Shown one piece after another: positions 35,804-46,052 of a stretch of DNA of 64,000 nucleotides (position 1 is its first letter; each line of letters begins with the position of its first letter). Below the pieces are notes generated by a model. That model had not been told where the DNA came from. It saw only the letters and a list, made by a program, of their open reading frames with translations, and did not search any database. A program made the position numbers and the translations under genes. The stretch comes from Cubamyces lactineus (lineage: Eukaryota > Basidiomycota > Agaricomycetes > Polyporales > Polyporaceae). The DNA lies in NCBI GenBank assembly GCA_022376465.1, contig JACDTU010000003.1, positions 2,046,001 to 2,110,000 on the forward strand. The letters run 5' to 3'.

Positions 35804-36130
35804 GGCGGCGTTTTAGGGGGAGCGGGTCGAGGAGACTGGAGAGGGGAGGGGAGAGAGCGAGGAGGGAGAGACAGAAAGACCTGAGAGCAAGGAAAGATGA
35901 AGAGTCCAGGCTATGTACACTTTCCGCTGAAAAATAACTGGCGGAGCAGCAGAAAAGTGATCAATCGATCTCTTATCGTCTTGTCACGTGGTTCTTCTCC
36001 GCACCGAACTCGATTGCCTTTTTGGAACTTTTTTGAGCTCGTCCACGAGCGAGCGCGCCTCAACTCTCGACTCCAGGCTGTGGTACTCAATCTTCCTCGC
36101 TGCCGCTGCTTTCTGGTGACTGCTGCCACC
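35804..36130. promoter_or_regulatory. Divergent promoter of TCTP and UTP15 with a pyrimidine tract
   Basis: 327 bp. Between about 35818 and 35895 the minus strand is almost pure C/T, immediately upstream of the TCTP ATG. Such CT-rich leaders mark transcription starts of highly expressed fungal genes and resemble the TOP context of animal TCTP mRNAs. The UTP15 side has a stretch around 36012-36022 rich in T. Confidence 0.5.
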
Positions 36131-37968
36131 ATGGACTACCAACCTGTTGTCATCCGAAAGCATCCACGTCCCGCTTCCACGAAACATAACGCCGAGTCTA
36201 GATACTGGCGACAATACAGGCACCCAGTCTTCATCAAAGAATATGCACCCGTTACCTCCGTCCACTTCTCTCCGGCCAAGCCTCACCGGTATGCGGTGAC
36301 TGCAGCGACTCGAGTACAAATATACGCGCCCAGAACACAGAAGGTTACGAAGACGATATCTCGGTTCAAGGACGTTGCGCGCAGCGGATGTATACGAGGA
36401 GATGGGAAGCTTGTGGTTGCCGGCGACGATAGTGGCCTCATTCAGGTGAGTCTGACATGTGTTCCTATTGTCCAGGGACCGGACAAGCGGCTTTATTGTG
36501 CAGTGTAATGCTGACCAAAGTGCCGTAGATATTCGACATCAACTCCCGTGCTATCCTCCGTACACTCGACTCTCACAAACAACCCGTACATGTCACCAGA
36601 TTCTCCGCTCTTGACCAGACCCAGGTCCTGTCATGTTCCGACGATACTACCGTGAAGCTTTGGGACGTCCCATCACAAGCCGCCATCACGACCTTCCTTG
36701 ACCACACAGACTACGTTCGATCCGGCCAGGTCTCCACCTCCAACCCCAACCTCATCCTCACCGGTTCATACGATGCGACCGTCCGCCTCTTTGACGCTCG
36801 AACAGGAGAGTGCGAGATGGTCATGGGCGACCCCTCCGGGGAGGCTGGCACACGCAACACAACACCCGTAGAACAGGTCCTCATGTTCCCTTCCGGCACC
36901 GTCGCATTGTCGTCGGCCGGCCCAATCCTCCGCGTATGGGATCTCGTCGCGGGAGGTCGGTGTACGCGAGCCATGTCAAACCACCAGAAGACAATCACGT
37001 CCTTAGCGTTCAACTCGGACGCGAGCCGTGTCCTGACCGGTGGCTTGGACCAAATGGTGAAGGTGTACGACGTTAGCACCTACAGAGTCGTGCACACTAT
37101 GCGTTACCCCGCCCCTATCCTTTGTATGGCGATCTCTGTACGGGCCATCTCACCTTTCTGCGTTGTTCCTCCATTGATTCATTTGGGTATAGCCGGACGA
37201 GACGCACATCGCTGCCGGCATGTCAGACGGTACACTGTCTGTGCGACGACGGCAACCCAAAGCCTCGGAGCCTGCGGCCAAAGATTTGTTCTCGGTCGCG
37301 TCTCTACGGACAGGCGCATTCGAGTCCTTCCTTGGCGGCGCACTGCCAACCCTCGGCCAGGGACACGTGAAGGAAAAGAAGAAGTCCAGACCCATAGGCG
37401 ACGTCGACGAGTTGAAGGTCGAGAGCAAACGCAAGAAGCGGCTGCGTGAGTACGACAGGCTGCTGAAGAACTTCAAGTACTCCGCAGCGTTGGACTCCGT
37501 TTTGCGCAAGGTTTGTGGTGCCAATCCGATGCCCTAATCTGTACAGGGTATTGAGGTACATTGACAGAACGTACCTCCTACTACGGCCTTCTCTCTCATT
37601 CAAGAGCTCATTCATCGAGATGGTCTGCGGACAGCGCTTGCCGGTCGTGACGATGTGCTTTTGGAGCCCGTTCTGAGGTTGTTGCTCAAGCACATCACCG
37701 ACCCTCGATTCGGCGAAATGGTCTGCGATGTTGCCAATGTAGTCATTGGTGAGCATTCCCTATTGGATGCCGACTGCTAGCGTGCGCTCGCTCATCGTTC
37801 ATCGCAGAAATGTATACGCCAGTATTAGGCCAATCACCGTTGATCGATACGTTGTTCGTGCGGTTACGGAAGAAGGTAGCCGCAGAGCTACGCTTCCAAA
37901 AAGAGCTCGTGAAGGCGAAGGGTGCTCTTGACATGCTGCTTGCATCGGCAGCGCTCTCTGTTGTATAG
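36131..37968 (+). CDS. UTP15: U3 snoRNA-associated WD40 protein UTP15
   Basis: Subunit of the t-UTP/UtpA complex of the small-subunit processome, acting in nucleolar pre-18S rRNA processing. Five exons (36131-36445, 36529-37137, 37193-37510, 37568-37748, 37808-37968) keep frame and give 527 aa. The WD40 part includes APVTSVHFSPAKPHRYAVTA, GDDSGLIQ-IFDINSRAILRTL, LSCSDDTTVKLWD and LTGSYDATVRLFD. The C-terminal UTP15_C helical domain has YDRLLKNFKYSAALDSVLRK and VPPTTAFSLIQELIHRDGL. The stop is 65 bp from the convergent CTNNBL1 stop. Confidence 0.94.
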
Positions 37969-38033
37969 TCGGGACGTTGGCGTCGCATTCCGCATTAGTG
38001 CTACACATACTGTACTACATACATTGTCCATAA

Positions 38034-40499
38034 TCAGCAGGCTTCCAGGAAGGCGATCAGGTTGCGCAGAATCTCGCGCTGTGAGGGTGCGCCGTCGGGG
38101 TTGGCTTCTGTAGTGTCTTCATCGACATTGTCGTGGTAAATCTGTAAAGTTTGGACTATGTCTTTGAACGACTGATTCTTCCGGTCTAGAAGCTTTTGAA
38201 TGTGGGCGCGGACCTGCGTAGAGAAAGCCCGTTTAGTAGTCATACTCCTTGATCCATGACGATACACATACGCCATCATCTTCCATTGCAATCCATGCGA
38301 GGATATAGTCGACAGTCTGTAACGTGAACAAACCGCCATCCAGTCGACGCAAGTACCAAAGGTCCTCCATCTCAGGTTCGATCTCCTCCCCTTCAGCTTC
38401 CATGCGCTGTGACACGTTGTGGGCTCAGTACCTCAGGCGCCTAGCATGCCAACGAGACATACCTTCTTCTCATCCTCAATTTCCTTGTTCGTAGCCCGAA
38501 GTCGCCCCTGCGCTGCATCCCTGATCTCGAGCAGCTTTTCTGGCTTCTCGTAATTGTTTTCCACGAACTTCGCCAGGAGACGTATGCGCGCAGGAGAATC
38601 TGAGGCTAGGTTCGAAAGTAGAGATGAAACGATCCCAAGCGTATGGGCAGTGTCTTCAGACGCGGCATGCCCGGCAGCAGCCTTTTGCTTCTTTCCAGCC
38701 TGAGAAACTCCGTCAGAAAGAGCAAAGTATACGAACAATACTTCACATACCTTCCCGCCCATAAATGAAGAGAACAGAGTCTTCAGGCCTAGTGCCTCGA
38801 CAAACGTCTCACACGCCGCTGTACCCGCAGGCCCAGACATGGCGTAATCCAGAACCTTGATTGCCCTTGAACGCGCCTGCATTTTATCTCTGTAACATGG
38901 TAAGATTACCTGTCGCGATATGCAGAATGGAGTACAGCGCACTTCATCATCAGCACCATAAGGTCCACGCCCTCAAGGTCCAAGAACTGCTGCTTGATTT
39001 CGGGCTCGCCCAGTGCAGAGCAAAGGATGTCAAACACATTCTCCATGTACTCGGTCTCATCTGCATCAACAGGATCCCGTTTGCGGTAGCGCTAGGCAGA
39101 AATAAGGATAAACTGACATGGTGGTAGCAAAGTGAGGACGTACCGATAGTATCTGGAGTATACTCTCGACGCCACCCAGCTTGCCTAACTCTAGGCGATT
39201 GGGCCGGTTGTTCTGCAGGAGAATGGAGAGGATCTCCGCGGCATAACCTCGATTCTCATCATGTTTTGTAGATTCTATCCGTTTGAGCAACCATGACAGG
39301 ATCTTCGTCTTTGAAACCAGCTGGGTAGACAGCTCCGCGTTGAAACCAAGGAGATTTTCAAATATACCTTGACTTATGTTAACAACCAATGAGCTCACGA
39401 GACAAACCACACCTCTTACCTAGCACATGGAAAACACCTTGACGGTCGGAGTCTTCCTCCTCATTGAATCGGTTCAGGTTATCCACCAGGAGTTCCAAGA
39501 TCGCGTTATCCACCTTTGGTATTCCTCAATATCAATGGCGTCTGGTCACTAGTTCCGCGGCATGGTACTCACGAAGCTTTGGACCAATTGCTTGAGTGCA
39601 TCTTCACGACTTCCTTCGGTGTCCTCCTCTTCATCCTCCGCCTCGTTGCCAACGTCTTCGTCAGTGAATTCATGGATGACTTCCACAACGTCAATTACAA
39701 TGTCCACATTCTCGTGACTCAGTAGTCCAATCAGACGTTCAACAGCGCCTGAGCGGATGACTTCTGGGTATGCAACCACAGGAAACTGTGCAAGCGGCAG
39801 GAGAGCCTTGAGTGCAATATCAAGATCTGCCTCCGAGTCAATGAATCTGCGTCGCGCGAACGGAACATCAGCTAGCTGCGTGCATGTCTGAACAGCACTA
39901 CCTACTTGGTAGGGTCGTCGGGATATTTCGAGCGTTGATCTTGGTTCTTATTTGCGGCCCGCTCGAAACGAGTGAGAAGTCGCCTCACAGTCGTAGCGTT
40001 CATCTCCTCCAGCTATCGTTCTAAGCTCAGTAATGAGCGCAAAGTCATGACTTCTCTGTAAGCACTCACGTCTTCTCGAGCTTCTTCGCCTCCCGCTCGA
40101 TCGAAGATGTTGAGTATATCTTTCTGTTCTTTGGTCAAGCCACCACCAAAGAAACGGCCCTCTTCGTCTTCCTCCGCGAAGTAGTCCGCGTCCCCTCCGG
40201 GCGCGAAGTCCCCCTCAATGGACTGGTCACCGCTCTCGTCCTCGTCCTCTACAGTGGTAGCTCGCGACTTGCCCTTGGACGTTGAGGGTGCTTCATCTAC
40301 GTCCATGACGCTTGGGCCTGCCTCAGATGCCTCGCTATCCATCCTCAAGCGTTTCAGCATCTCTGGTGTAGGATTGTCCGGAAGCCGCCTCTTGTTACTG
40401 CCCGCAGGTAGCTTAGGTACCTAGGCAAATGTTTCAGCAGCTGGGCCAGGGTGTCCTCAAGTTGTGGCTTGTCACCTTGAATAGCTTGTCGATATCCAT
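38034..40499 (-). CDS. CTNNBL1: Beta-catenin-like protein 1 (spliceosome-associated)
   Basis: Armadillo-type protein that associates with the Prp19/CDC5L part of the spliceosome. The first exon is only 24 nt (40499-40476, MDIDKLFK) and splices to VPKLPAGSNKRRLPDNPTPE (from 40420), then an acidic linker (DEDESGDQSIEGDF) and YFAEEDEEGRFFGGGLTKEQ. Later exons carry the conserved ARM core: LEEMNATTVRRLLTRFERA, PDDPTKFIDSEADLD, VIDVVEVIHEFTDEDV, IFENLLGFNAELSTQLVSKT, RGYAAEILSILLQNNRPNR, and the C-terminal LAKFVENNYEKPEKLLEIRD and LQIYHDNVDED. Approximately nine to ten exons; I checked termini and several junctions but not every one. The protein appears complete. Confidence 0.93.
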
Positions 40500-40903
40500 G
40501 ATATACGAACGAGACGAGACACAAACAGGATGAGAGCTCAGAGTCTAAGACGAAGTAAGACGAAGAGGCGCGCCCCATTACGCGCTGAACTGTGTCAGAA
40601 ATGCGCGGGCGTCAAATGACATTCCAACTTAGCGCTAATACTCTGCACTATCGCTACGCCTGGCGTATCATGAGCAGCAATAGACTCGCGCGAAATCGAT
40701 CACCCAATTGAACGGACACAATATGATGAGGGCGTAGACGGCGAGAGCACAAGGCTTGCTAGCAGCCTTCTCTACAATACAGTGGTTTAGGCCGGGATCA
40801 TATGCATACAATAATCTACGAGAATCGTCCAGGAAGTGTTGGTAACCTCACGCGTAGGCACTAGTATCCATGTACCGGGATACCGCATTGTCATGGGTTA
40901 TCA
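40500..40903. other. Intergenic stretch between CTNNBL1 start and RBM42 stop
   Basis: 404 bp with CTNNBL1 promoter sequence and the 3' UTR of the upstream RRM gene, both read leftward. No motif stands out. Confidence 0.35.
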
Positions 40904-41721
40904 CTAGTAAGGCTTGTGTCTGTTCTTCTTCAGCTCCTTCTCGAGCTGTTTAGCCTTTCGATGTCCGATCTCGACAGGGTTGATGGCATTGTCGGCCTTC
41001 TTCAGCTTGATAGGGCGATTCCCAACATATTTCCCTACACATGCGCATGGGTATCATGCAATGCCGTTTACACAAAACATGATGGCTTACCATCCATTTC
41101 TTTCCACGCCTTAAGGAAATCTTCAGGATCAGAGAAGGCGACGAATCCATACTTTGCCTGCGACATCAAGCTTAATGTCGCCAGTAACATTGAGGTCACG
41201 GAGTACACACCTTGCCACTAAGCCTGTCACGAATGACACGAGCTTTCTGGAAAGATGCGTATTTGTTGAACGCGTTGGATAGCACGTCATCGGATACATC
41301 ATTACTCAAGTCGCCGACGAAGAGGCGGAACCATGCTGCGGGCAGCTGGTCAGGCAGGTGCGTTAGTCAACCAGAATAAGCAGCACTCACATGGGTTCCA
41401 TTCCAGCAAGGTTTGGTCCTCCCAGACTTTGCCCCCGCCCTTCCGTAGAACAGTGGTCCGTTTGCCCCCCTTGGCCAACTTGCCTCCTGCGCCCCCACGT
41501 TTGTCCACGGTGGCACCTGGGACGTACGCACTCTGCTGAGCAACTATACCGACGTCATACTCGTATGCATTGGCAGGTACAGGGGCACTATGCGCCGAAG
41601 TTGACGGGCCCGGAAGCGGGTACATAGGACCCTGGTAGGGCTGATGGTAAGGATTGTAGTCCGCGGTGGGCTGTTGGTATTGGTACTGTTGATAGTAACT
41701 TTGTGCAGAGTATGGATCCAT
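40904..41721 (-). CDS. RBM42-like RNA-binding protein with one RRM
   Basis: Single-RRM protein of the RBM42 type, a splicing-associated factor in other eukaryotes. The ATG at 41721 opens a Tyr/Gln-rich N-terminus (MDPYSAQSYYQQYQYQQPTA), followed by a Gly/Lys-rich linker and KVWEDQTLLEWNP, the conserved lead-in to the RRM. Spliced continuation gives SWFRLFVGDLSNDVSDDVL (RNP2 LFVGDL), then ARVIRDRLSGKAKYGFVAF (RNP1 KYGFVAF) and GKYVGNRPIKLKKA. The C-terminus is basic (HRKAKQLEKELKKNRHKPY). About five exons; the size and order match RBM42 homologues. Confidence 0.88.
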
Positions 41722-42164
41722 ATTTGCTTTTGACACTGGTGGCAACTATCTTGTGGGCGAAACAAACAACGAATGGTCTCGCAACAGTGGAGGTAGTGAG
41801 GTAACGGCACGAAGCAGGAAGAGACGCACTATGGGCGCTCATGGGCGCCCAGCAACGGAGGCTTCAGCCTGGTCGCGGGAGTCGGACCCCGAAACCGGTC
41901 TCCACGTGGCTTATTCGGGGTCTCACCGTTCCCGAATCCTGCGCTCAAGGGCATATTCGCCGTCAACGAAGTCACCGCCCTCCTCAAGACCCCCCATTCC
42001 AAGGTGAGTAGCCCTCCGAAACGCTGCAGAGAGCCCATGTACGCACCGTACGCCCTGTTGGAGATGCTTTTCTGGGACAAATTCGACCAAAAGGCGGTGG
42101 ATGGATGCCGGCCGCAGTGGATGAGGTTAGGTGACGGTCCGCTCACTTACACCTACTTTCACAG
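41722..42164. promoter_or_regulatory. Divergent promoter and probable 5' UTR intron of RPL5
   Basis: 443 bp between start codons. An AAGGTGAGTA donor lies at 42004 and TTTCACAG directly precedes the RPL5 ATG at 42165, so the start codon probably opens the second exon after a 161-nt leader intron. This arrangement is common for ribosomal protein genes. Confidence 0.5.
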
Positions 42165-43271
42165 ATGCCGTTCGTCAAGAAGGTCAAGTCCGACGCCTAC
42201 TTCTCTCGTTTCCAGGTCAAGTACCGTCGTCGGCGCGAGGGCAAAACCGACTGTATGTATTGCATTGCAAACGGTTTCTCTGGACCATCCCTAACGTCTG
42301 TGCAGACTATGCGCGCAAGCGGTTGGTGACGCAGGCGAAGAACAAGTAGTACGTATCCAAACCTCCCTTGCTATTCGAATGCGTCTTGATCATTCCGCAG
42401 TAACGCGCCGAAGTACCGCCTGGTTGTCCGCTTCACGAACCGTGAGGTTATTGTCCAGATCGTGTACGCCCGCCTCCAGGGTGACTTCGTCCTCTGCGCT
42501 GCGCGCTCGAAGGAGCTTCCCCGTTACGGTATCAACCACGGTCTCACAAACTGGACCGCCGGTGCGTGCAACCGGTCTGTCGGAAAGAAATAATGCTGAT
42601 CCTGCATACCAGCCTATGCAACCGGTCTTCTCTGCGCACGCCGTGCTCTCACCAAGCTCGGTCTTGCGGACAAGTACGAGGGTGTCGCGGAGCCCGATGG
42701 TACTCTCACTATGACCGAGACCCTTGACGAGGAAGATGCTCCCCGTCCCTTCAAGTGCTACCTTGACGTCGGTCTCAAGCGCACGTCTACCGGTTCCCGT
42801 GTCTTCGGTGCTCTCAAGGGTGCCAGCGACGGCGGCATCTTCATTCCCCACAACGAAAAGCGCTTCCCTGGCTACGACCCCGAGAGCAAGGAGCTCGACG
42901 CCGAGGTCCTGAAGAAGTACATCTTCGGTGGCCACGTCGCAGAGTACATGGAGTCTCTTGAGGAGGAGGATGACGAGCGGTAAGTGAAACTGACTGTCAA
43001 TATATTTTCAACTTACCAATATTCCATCAGCTTTAAGAAGCAATTCTCGACCTACCTTGCCGACGGCGTTGGCTCAGAGGATATCGAGGAGATCTACACG
43101 AATGCCTACGCCGCGATCCGCGAAGACCCCACCTTCAAGCCCACCGAGAAGACGAAGGACTGGGCCGCGGAGAGCAAAAAGTTCCGCACTCCCAAGCTCA
43201 CGCTCGAGGAGCGCAAGGCGCGCATCCAGGCCAAGATCGAGGCTTTCCAAGCCGAGCACGCCGACGAGTAG
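42165..43271 (+). CDS. RPL5: 60S ribosomal protein L5 (uL18)
   Basis: Large-subunit protein that binds 5S rRNA with uL5 and the chaperone Syo1. Five coding exons (42165-42252, 42306-42348, 42401-42561, 42613-42979, 43031-43271) keep frame and give 299 aa, the usual length. The sequence opens [20 protein letters not shown], followed by [78 protein letters not shown] and a lysine-rich C-terminus. Codon choice is strongly biased to C-ending codons, as expected for high expression. Confidence 0.97.
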
Positions 43272-43652
43272 ATGGATGTCCTTGTTTCTGTTACATTCTC
43301 CTGCGCATGTACTACCCTACCTTTACGCCGACTATGACCCCAAAATTAGGCTATGCCATCACCATGCTAACACTATCGGATTTCGGGCACAATCCTCGTC
43401 GGAATCGACCCAGCAATTCGTCCAAGTTGTAAGATGATAGTATATCAACGCCCTAGTGACGAATCAATGGTATGGCATACCCATTCGAAGAGCGACAATT
43501 GTCCCCCAGCACCGTAAGTATCGACGAGTGCAGCACGGCCGTCACGAGTTGCTCTGGAGGCTGCACATGTCACCGCGGTTCCACTAAAGGAGATTCGGAA
43601 ATCCCTACAACAATGCCCTCAATAAGAGTTCTCCGATCAGAGAGTGCGTGAC
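43272..43652. other. Convergent 3' region between RPL5 and MED17
   Basis: 381 bp with both 3' UTRs. A GTAAGT at the MED17 stop could open a last intron into this region, but no conserved extension is recognisable. Confidence 0.35.
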
Positions 43653-45650
43653 TTACAGAACACAGCCTTCCCATCTCCCAACGCATCTACCGCTTAGCAG
43701 GTCGACGAACCACGTCCCATTGACCTTTTCGCACCGGTCTGTACCGATGGAGCATATGCGGTGAAGCAATCGACTGCTGATCTCATCGACGAGTAACTGA
43801 GTGAGTTGAGAGATAGATGCAACCGGCAACGTAGCCTGAGGTAGGTGCGCCGTCAGTGTGGACGGCGATGACGTAGTAAATCGTAGTGTATGCCTATGCG
43901 GCTGTTCAGTAACACGGAACATACAAAACAAGTAGAGCGCACCTGTCGTCAATACGAAGTAAGACTTCGCCGCCAAGGGGGTTCGTTTTCTCGTGCCCGA
44001 GGGAAGCAACAAGAGCCTCGCCGCTATCTGCAACTGGATTGTAATGTACCCTGGCAGACACTCCTGCGTCTCGCAGCGCAGTCGCTACCCGGTTTATCTC
44101 GTCGCCTACGCGTTCCCAAAATTCCTGGTACTGCAGGACATCGATGATAGGCTGTAGAAGAGGTGGTGGTTGCGCAGCGGGCTGAGCAGCGGTAGAGCGC
44201 GATATACTTGTCTTGCTAAGACGTTGTACCTTCGATATCGAGTGCGCGCGAAGTAAGAGGACATGCAATGCGGAGTATATGAGATCGCAAACAGGATCTT
44301 CGAGGCCGTCGTGAACCTGTGTTGCAACATCCGCATCTATCTATATAGTCAAATGCATGAGCAGAAGAACACGAAGATAGCTATCAAGTGTCCTCACCAA
44401 CTCGAAGCGAAGCTCGGTAGATTGCGCCGCGTCGATGATGATCAAGCGTTCAGAGACTTCCGCTGACGCAGTGGGCAATCCGCTAGCCTCTTTGATCAGA
44501 GACGAAAAGATCTCTTGTTCGACTACTTCTGCTTGAGCAGCACGCAGTGCACCATCCAGCGAGTTATCGTCCGGTTTGGCCAGATGACTGTGGCATGTTC
44601 GTCTCGTGCCGTCCGGGAGCGTTCGTGCCAGAGAAACGCGCAGACGGGTCTTTTGCCTCAGCGGAAATTCAAGCGGGTTCTTCACGCTTCCATCATTTGC
44701 AGAGGCCATATGGCCAATGGCACGACGTCGGAACACCACAGGAGCTAAGTATAGGTCAGTATTGGCGCACTTGCTTCCGATTCGAGCGGCAACGTACACT
44801 CCTCTAAGCCATATGAAATGAGAAAATCCTTGGACGTCTTGTCAGCGCCTTTGCCAGTGGCTGATCCCAACGGCAGGGGGGCGGGGATGAGGCCCCAGTT
44901 CCCTCTGCGGATCTTCAACGCGTCCATCCAATATCGTTCGCCAGCAACGCGACTATCCTCAATCTTCTCGGCAGCGTCCTTAAAAAGATCGGCTGCGGCA
45001 CGCAGCGCCTTGTCCTTGCCGCCTATTGTTAGTTGCGCGTCAAAGGCACGCACGGACAGTATTGGCGAAGGTTTGTCCACGATCGTCGCTGCAAGGGGAG
45101 CAGGTGGTAGAGAAGAAGGCTGTGAAGAGAGTGACGAGGAGAGCAGGAGGGTCAAAAGGTCTCGAGCCTGGCACATCTCCCCGAAAGCGATGCTACACTC
45201 AGTCGAATCATTCGCACAAGATCGTTTTGGATATAGACCCACTAGAGCTGAGGCAGAAGAGACATGCGCATCTTGTACAATTCCTCCGGGGTCATGGTAT
45301 GGGACGATTCATTTGGTTTCTCGCTATCTGCCGCGCTTTCATCTGGCGCAGTAGCACCAGTAGCTTGCGGTGCTGGCAGCGAACGCGACCCCCTATAAGC
45401 GTCGAAGAAATCATGGCCTCTTTCTGCGAATATCCGCCGCAGTTTCGTCCCGACCACAGAGGTGGGATCTTCGCGCCTGCTTACCAGGTCAGGCAGACAT
45501 GATGTACAGACACTTCGATACGTACGGACGATAGATATGCTGTCCGTCGGGCGTGATATCTAGTAATTCTGGTAGCGGCTCCCCGTTGTCATCCTTGTAC
45601 GGCCGCTCCAGTGAGAGCTTTAGCTTCTTCCAGGGTGGTTCCTCCTCCAT
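43653..45650 (-). CDS. MED17: Mediator complex subunit 17
   Basis: Head-module subunit (Srb4) linking activators to RNA polymerase II. The ATG at 45650 gives MEEEPPWKKLKLSLERPYKD, the family start (PW.K..LSLERPY), then TKLRRIFAERGHDFFDAY and PEELYKMRMSLLPQL joined to YIAFGEMCQARDLLTLLL. Central signatures include AEKIEDSRVAGERYWMDALK and IRRGNWGLIPAP, SPVVFRRRAIGHMAS and PLEFPLRQKTRLRVSL. C-terminal exons hold ALHVLLLRAHSISKV and WFVDLLSGRCVGRWEGCVL. About seven to eight exons, roughly 620 aa. The stop TAA overlaps a donor-like GTAAGT, so the last residues are uncertain. Confidence 0.88.
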
Positions 45651-46052
45651 GGTTCAGTAGTTGAAGTTCGGACCGAAGCCGGCCGTTGGAAATATGCGGG
45701 TGTCGTCGCAAGGGAAATTGCGGAACACGGCGTTTTAAATGACTCGAGGCTTACGACAAGCTGAGTCAGGAGAATGCAGGAGAAGCGTTGAATGAGAGCA
45801 GGTGCCAAACCGAAGCGCGTGGCTACTTGTGGCTCTGACTGTGGGCGCGTCCAACGAGAGAGCGTGTGGAACGGTGCACGTGCCGTTGCCTATGCGCGGA
45901 ACCATCGGGCTTTGCAGTCAGAATCGCTCTTTCCTCGTCTTTTCCTACCCATCTACACAGACGGACCTGCTCCTCCCCTCTCGTGCTTTTACAACTACAG
46001 CGACCAACCCATTCTGCCCCTGCGCACAACCTCCATAATCCGGGAGTTGGAC
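45651..46052. promoter_or_regulatory. Divergent promoter of MED17 and the Zn2Cys6 gene
   Basis: 402 bp between start codons. The right part (45930-46050) is rich in C/T on the plus strand. No clear operator is visible. Confidence 0.4.
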
